In this document: positions 58,145 through 64,000 of the stretch, piece after piece
Layout: each line of letters opens with the position of its first letter
Numbering within the stretch: position 1 is the first letter of the stretch
Source: Phocoena phocoena
Taxonomy: Eukaryota; Chordata; Mammalia; Artiodactyla; Phocoenidae
Reading direction: 5' to 3'
Length of the DNA stretch: 64,000 nt
NCBI RefSeq assembly: GCF_963924675.1
Contig: NC_089226.1
Span: forward strand, 54,870,205 to 54,934,204
Notes under the pieces: model-generated
The model's input: the letters and a program-made list of their open reading frames with translations, nothing else
Told to the model about the DNA's origin: nothing
Databases searched by the model: none
Program-made: the position numbers and the translations under genes

Positions 58145-59040
58145 CACATCATCTATTCATTCAATAAGTGCTTATTGAATGTATGGTATGCACTAGGCAC
58201 TGTCCTAGGTGCTGAAGATAAAGGCCTATTTAATGTGGGATAGAGGTGATCAGACAGGCATTTATGATACAGTGAGATGTATAAGCAAAATCATTTTGGA
58301 ATATCCAGCAGGGGCACTTAATCCTGATAAGATAAAAGAATAATCAAAGAATGGATAAAAGAATGATTTCCTAAGGAGTGACAACCAAACAACTCTGAGG
58401 ATGAATAGAGGTGGGTTGATGATAGAGGGAGCTGCACATGCTAAGGTACAAAGACTAGAAACAGCATGGAATGTTTGGGTATTCCATGAAGTTGAATATG
58501 GTGGATTTGTTGAGCCATTAGACCAAAACTAGCAACTCATTAGTCTGAACTTCTAGAGAAGTCTGTATGAGAAAAAGTAACCCATTATATTTGTGAAGCC
58601 ACTCTGGTAAGGTTTTCTATTACTTGAACATATCCATAACCAGTAGAGTGAGACAACATATTTAAGTTGAAGTGAAGGGATGGATGAGATATCTTAGGAA
58701 CAAAAGAAATGAAGTTCTAAAATAGAACCAGCTTTCAAGGAAAGGGCAGAAGTGGGCCTGCAAATGAATCCAAAACAGAGCAAAGAAATAAGAGGAGAAA
58801 TCAAAAAAGTGGTGTCACAGGATGGCCAAGTTTCAAAAATGAAGTTGTGATCACTGCTGTCATATGCTGCCAAATTAAGGCAAAGACTAAAGCATCCATT
58901 TAATTTAACTAATGGAAGTCAGATTGTGGTGGGTTTGGAGCAAATGGGACAGGTGAGAAAATGGAAACTGAGTGCATAGAACTTTTTTCAGAAGGGTAGA
59001 GGAGGAGTGTGTGTTAGCTAGAGGGGGCTTTATCATACTA
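58145..59040 (-). repeat. L2 LINE fragment
   Basis: Inverse L2: cattcaataagtgcttattg ... gcactaggcactgtcctagg ... gctgcacatgctaaggtaca. The right part is very diverged. Confidence 0.55.
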
Positions 59041-59069
59041 TTAGTATGACCGCCCCAAGTTGATTTTTC

Positions 59070-59363
59070 TTTTGGTTTCTTTCTTTCTTTTTTTTTTAAT
59101 ATTTATTTATTTATTTAGGCTGTACCAGGTCTTAGTTGTGGCACGTGGGATCTTCCTTGTGGCCTGTTTAGTTGCAGCATGCAGGCTCTTAGTTGTAGTA
59201 TTCAGGCTTCTTAGTTGCAGCCTGTGGACTTCTTAGCTGCAGCATGCAGACTCTTAGTTGCGACATACATGTGGGATCTAGTTCCCTGACCAGGGATCGA
59301 ACCTGGGCCCCCTACATTGGGAGTGCCGATTTTTATCCACTGGACCACCAGGGAAGTACCCCC
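59070..59363 (-). mobile_element. CHR-1-like SINE with repeated body
   Basis: Inverse copy with five or more 'cttagttgcagcatgcagg'-type units. TSD CGCCCCAAGTTGATTTTTC / CACCCCAAGTTGATTTTTC (59051-59069, 59364-59382). Confidence 0.95.
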
Positions 59364-59382
59364 CACCCCAAGTTGATTTTTC

Positions 59383-61100
59383 AAAAGAAATCTTCACAAG
59401 TCCTTTACTCTTACTTGAATCGTTGTTTGAGGCCAGCAGCAGTTTAAAAAAAATATCCATTGAAAGTCATATATATTAAAAAAAAGTCATATATAAATGA
59501 AAATACTCATAAATATCACATTTTGTGGCTTTTCAAGGGACCCAGTCTTAGTAAACCATTCCTTCTAGGAACATTTTTTTTTCTTTAAAGTGTAGCACGT
59601 AAGCCTGCAGTTGGTGTACTTTCAGTTAGATTCTTACGCACGTAAGAACTGAGGATTGAGATAATGATGCTTCTTTGCCAACAATGAAGAGTAAGCGGTG
59701 GGGATGTTAGTTTTTCAACATAACTGAACAATCTCAGTGGAACACGTTAAGATCTTGACTATTCTGAACCTGTAGGAGAAAGGGTTCTTTAAACTGGGAT
59801 ATTTGTATGTCTTTTGGATTGTCTCCAAATTCTTTGAACATATTTACAGAAATTTTTATGTTTACCTTTTCTTAGGACGTCCATAGCTTTCATTCAAAAT
59901 TAAGAGGTTGTCTTACGTTGGATTCCCCAGGCAGTAGACCCTGAGACAGAAATGTGAGTGCAAATAGTTTATTTGGAAACTGATGCCAGGAAACACTGAC
60001 AAGGGCAGGGGAAGTGATACTGGAAAGGGGAAAAAAAAGCCAATATGGGATGTGTTTTCAAGTATGTTATTTTATAGGCTACTGGGACTAAATCCTCTGT
60101 TGAGCTGAAAGACAGTGTAGATTATATCTCAGGTTCATCCCAGCAAAGGGGTTAAGGAACTCTTTCAGTTACTGGTTTAGGGATGCCCTCAGGAATGCTT
60201 AACTCCCCTGCCCTGTAGTCAGAAAAAAACCCTCATGTGAAGACTTGCACATGCTTGCAGGTTGGCCTGTACTGGAATCATAAGTGCTGAGGGGATAAAG
60301 GTGAGGTGCTGCCAGCATCTGCTACAGAGGTAACAAAAAAATACAGTTTTATTTCTTGGTTAATTGAAAATGTTTTAAAATTGTTTAATTGACTGGAAAT
60401 TCTGTGACATTAAAGAATTACTAGTTTTTAGGTGGTAATAATATTATTATGCTTATTTTTAAAGAGTCCTTATCCCTTAGAGATACACAGTGAAATATTT
60501 GTGGATGAAATCATGATATCTGGAATTTGCTTTAAAATAACACGTTAGGGTGGATCAAGGTGGTATGAATGGTTAAATAACCCATATAAGACTGCCAGAA
60601 AACATGCCCTGTTGTCTTTTTCTTTAAATTGTATCAAATGTTAATTAAGAACAGATCAGCTCCTTTAGAAATCTTCAGGCAGAACCTGTTTTTTATTGTT
60701 TTGCTGATGTTTCAATTGAACATACTTAAATCACCAGTATTTTATTCAGACAACCTTGTTTGCTTATTAATAATTTTTAATAGTCAGTTGACTGGCCCCT
60801 GAATAAGGTGTCAGCATTTGCTTTAAATAAGACATGATCACCATCTGGTGGTGAATAACAGTAACTTTGGTTTGTTTATTGCTTTATGGTTTATAAAGTG
60901 TTTTTATGTACATTTTCTCATTTATTGAAATAACTGTAGAAGTTACAGTGAATTCATTTGTTATGCTTTCTGCCAAGATTTTAGGAAACTGTAAGATGAC
61001 ATGGTATGTTACTTATATTGTTATCTCTGCTTGTCAAATGAATGTTGATTGAAAGAAAAGTATGATCACTTGTTAGCAAGGAATAAAGATGACATAAATT
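59383..61100. other. Mostly unassigned; apparently single-copy intronic DNA
   Basis: No exon found. 59930-60340 may be an old LTR or MER-type repeat; 60880-60960 is MIR-like. Confidence 0.4.
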
Positions 61101-61120
61101 TCATAAAGAAATAGTTATTT

Positions 61121-61439
61121 TTTTCAATTTATTTATCTTATTTATTTTGTTTTTGGCTGCATTGGGTCTTCCTTGCTGCACATGGGCCTTCTCTAGTTGC
61201 AGTGAGCAGGGGCTACTCTTCGTTGTGGTGTGTGGGCTTCTCATTGTGGTGGCTTCTCGTTGTGGAGCACGGGCTCTAGGGCACGCAGGCTCAGTAGTTG
61301 TGGCTCGTGGGCTCAGTAGTTGTGGCACACGTGCTTTAGTTGCTCCGCAGTATGTGGAATCTTCCCGGACCAGGGCTTGAAACTGTGTCCCCTGCATTGG
61401 CAGGCGGATCCTTAACCACTACGCCACCAGGGAAGTCCC
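61121..61439 (-). mobile_element. Long CHR SINE
   Basis: Inverse copy (ggctgcattgggtcttcctt ... cgccaccagggaagtccc). Approximate TSD agaaatagttatttt / agagatatagttctttt. Confidence 0.92.
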
Positions 61440-62019
61440 AAGAGATATAGTTCTTTTAATTTAAGTTCATAGATGTGCAGAATGGTCTTTAAAAGAAACA
61501 TCAAACTGATTTCCTAACACCTAAAATCGTGGTATTGAATCATAAAGGCATCTTTTAGTGTGCTTTTAAGTTTTTAAATACTACAGAACATACATGATGG
61601 GGATAGAAATCTAGCACTTTATAGAGGCCTGGTGTTAGGAAATCACTATATAGGTATTTATTTAATTAAACTTGTGGACTTCATTATTGACTCCTGTATA
61701 CAAATGTCCATGGGAGCATTCACATCTTCCATCCCTTTCCTCAAAAGGGAGAGAAAAGGGGAAATAAAACCCTGCCAATAAGTTGTTTTGGGTTAGTGCT
61801 GTCACCAGATGGCTCACACAGTGAACTGAAATTCTAAAGCCACTTTTGCCATCTTTTTCATCTCATCTCCCTCATCACTTTCCTACATACTTTTCAGATA
61901 ATTTTTCTTTCACACCTAAAGGAACTTTCTTTTTTTCTAGCTGTCTGAGAACTTTTAAAATTTCCTCACTCCATCTCTCCCTGTTGCTTTCCTTCTCCTT
62001 TATTTTCTTGTCCCATTCT
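61440..62019. other. Unassigned intronic DNA
   Basis: Nothing recognised; pyrimidine-rich at 61850-62010. Confidence 0.4.
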
Positions 62020-62200
62020 AGTTCATCAAATAGTTGAATGAGCCAGGAACTGTGCTTGGTGGAGGGAATACAACAATGAAAAAGGCAGATAGATCTGACC
62101 CTTACCTTGGAGCTTACATCTAAGGGTGGCAGAGAGGAAGAAGAGGAGATAGATGATAGGTAATTACAAAGTGAGACTGTAAAGGTAGTTAAGACTATAT
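62020..62200 (-). repeat. L2 LINE fragment
   Basis: Words gaactgtgcttggtggaggg ... ccttggagcttacatctaa. Confidence 0.6.
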
Positions 62201-62845
62201 GATGTCAAAGAGCCTACCTTTATTTTCTTTCTCTTTTCCTGTTTTATACTTAGTTCTTACTCTCTCTTAATTATCAGTATTGGGGATAAATTTAAAACAA
62301 TTTTTTAGCTAGCATGCTTGGTTTTCTGCTTTATTTAAATATTAAAATTGTAACATAATTTTTCCCATTATTGTGTTTAACATCATGGATAAAATCAGTT
62401 CTTGTGGGGTAGCAAGGCAGTTTGCAGCTTGGCTTTGGTTTCAGTGGATACAGCCTCTTTCGCAGGTTGAGCATTGTCTAAAGATGGTGCTTTACATTTT
62501 GAGTAACAGTGTTTGCTTTTGAATTCTAAAGCACAGTGTTTCTCAACCTTTTTTTTTTCTTTTTCCCATGATCACACTCCTAAAGAGAAAACTTTAATTT
62601 AAAATTAATTTCTCTCTAGCAAGAGAATTTAAATACTAAGGGGTAAGATTTTGTCAGGTAGGGTTAAGTTGCTGAGAACTGTAAACCATATCTGAGATTT
62701 TTTGCCCTCCTCAAGGATCAGTTTTTGCCCTCTTGGGTGCAGTATTGCTCCCACGGAGAATATATACTGTAGTGGACTTTATTTTTATAATTGTAAATTT
62801 TCCAGAAAGCAATTTGGAAGTGAAGTGACTGTTTCAAAACTTTTA
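62201..62845. other. Unassigned intronic DNA
   Basis: Nothing recognised. Confidence 0.4.
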
Positions 62846-63085
62846 ACTATGGAAACAGATAGGAAAACAGCAACAGCAGTCATGGTTGCACAACTTTGTG
62901 AATGTTATTAATGCCACTGAATTTTACACTTAAAATGGTTAAGATGACAAATTTTATGTTATTTGTATTTTACCACAGTTTAAACATTAATCATAAAACA
63001 TACCAAAACCCATTGATTTGTGTACTTTAAAAGGATGAAGTGTATGGTATGTAAATTACTTTTCAATAAAGCTGTTGAAAAAAGA
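62846..63085 (+). repeat. Old L1 3' end fragment
   Basis: gaattttacacttaaaatgg ... acaaattttatgttatttgt ... ttacttttcaataaagctgt. Confidence 0.6.
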
Positions 63086-63289
63086 AAGAATGGATTGGGA
63101 GGAGGAGTAGTAGTCTTTCTGTTGTTACAGAAAGCTGGATTACATTTTAGAAGTGGTTAATGCCTCAGAGTGCATAGGCAGGAACAACCCAAGGTAAAAG
63201 ATAAAAACCCAGATACTGAGCTATGCCGAAAGGGTGGCTTGATTCATAAGTCAGGTCTTCTGAACTATTCCTCCATCCATTTGGTACTT

Positions 63290-63600
63290 TAAGAAACATT
63301 AGGAAGAGCCTTGGATTGGAAGGCCAGAGGTCTGGGATCTTGCTTGGGCTCTCTTCGACCTTGAGCAATTGACATCACATCTTAGCTGCTAAGTTTTCTA
63401 GTTTATCAGAGAGTGTGCTTTCAGTTCAAAAATGCTAAATCCTATGACGACTTCGACTTCTGTCGAAGGCAATTCTAAGGCAAATAAATACCTGCCTCAA
63501 TACTTAGACTTGGACATTGAATATTAGAGCTGGAAGACTTTAGATCATCTGGTACAACTCCATTTATGGATGAGAAAATTGAGGTTTGCACCTCTTTCTC
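63290..63600 (+). repeat. MIR-family fragments
   Basis: A MIR-like piece at 63300-63400 (gccttggattggaaggccag) and a MIR3-like piece at 63505-63600 (gaatattagagctggaagac ... ggatgagaaaattgaggttt). Confidence 0.5.
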
Positions 63601-63662
63601 TTGACTCTTTCTAGTGCTTTTCATAATATACATGTAATGCAGTTTTAAAGAATACTTAGTTG

Positions 63663-63865
63663 GGCTTCCCTGGTGGCGCAGTGGTTGAGAGTCCACCTGC
63701 CCATGCAGGGGACACGGGTTCGTGCCCCGGTCTGGGAGGATCCCACATGCCGCAGAGCAGCTGGGCCCGTGAGCCATGGCCGCTGAGCCTGCACGTTCAG
63801 AGCCTGTGCTCCGCAACGGGAGAGACCACAACAGTAAGAGGCCCCTGTACCGCAAAAAAAAAAAA
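63663..63865 (+). mobile_element. CHR-2-type SINE
   Basis: Near-consensus copy with poly(A). Perfect 16-bp TSD AAAGAATACTTAGTTG (63647-63662, 63866-63881). Confidence 0.97.
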
Positions 63866-64000
63866 AAAGAATACTTAGTTGAAATATTAAGTGCAGGCTT
63901 TTAAGTGCAGTATGAACATTTGAAATGATGAAGAGTATGAGAAATAAGACATGGTACACATAAATTTATTTAACTTTATTATTAAATGTCTATGTGTATA

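Larger units (their letters stand above)
26991..64000 (+). other. RSF1: RSF1 intron 1 (5' part; runs off the window)
   Basis: It starts at the exon 1 donor. I looked for codons of the next RSF1 segment (VPKELVELHLKLMRKIGKSV) in the remaining 37 kb and did not find them, so intron 1 is at least 37 kb. Its content is itemised in the repeat entries below. Confidence 0.8.

Noticed and set aside
26991..64000. RSF1 exon 2
   Set aside because: I searched by eye for the next RSF1 segment (VPKELVELH... / TADRWEKYL...) and found no match; a TBLASTN would be decisive.

Overview
The window is mammalian nuclear DNA from a cetacean, most likely a toothed whale. The evidence is its dominant repeat: more than 40 tRNA-derived CHR-family SINEs that open with a 'gcttccctggtgg' head. 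About 13 of these are the GC-rich form (called CHR-2-type here), and many have perfect 11-17 bp target-site duplications (TSDs). The rest is mostly fragmented L1, HAL1, L2 and MIR sequence, MaLR LTRs and old DNA transposons. There are no bacterial features, operons or CRISPR arrays.

Only two protein-coding genes can be supported, and they are divergent. RSF1 (remodeling and spacing factor 1, partner of the SNF2H/SMARCA5 ATPase) starts on the + strand inside a CpG island. Its first coding exon is 26804-26990, and everything to the right end of the window is its intron 1. AAMDC (adipogenesis-associated Mth938-domain protein) is on the - strand. Its first coding exon is 17678-17827 (44 codons, donor phase 0), and a non-coding first exon is inferred in the left part of the same CpG island at about 26270-26420. 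The two genes therefore share a TATA-less, CCAAT- and GC-box-bearing bidirectional promoter at about 26271-26803. The same head-to-head order is known around human RSF1/AAMDC. The next exons of both genes appear to lie outside the window.

Layout: 1-17.7 kb is AAMDC intron 2, filled with L1/HAL1 and SINEs. 17.7-17.8 kb is the AAMDC coding exon. 17.8-26.3 kb is AAMDC intron 1, holding HAL1, MaLR LTRs, a U6-L1 chimeric retrocopy and a triple-target SINE nest. 26.3-28.1 kb is the CpG island. 28-64 kb is RSF1 intron 1. That intron holds a large antisense L1 block at 38.7-48.8 kb with nested Tigger, LTR and SINE insertions, a sense HAL1/L1 block at 52.8-57.1 kb, and relatively repeat-poor DNA at 28-31 kb and 59.4-62 kb.

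I see no novel multi-gene system. The most informative items are the shared promoter, the U6-L1 template-switch retrocopy, the two SINEs that used the same target, and an inverted CHR-2 pair in RSF1 intron 1. Repeat family names come from recognition by eye, not from a RepeatMasker run.
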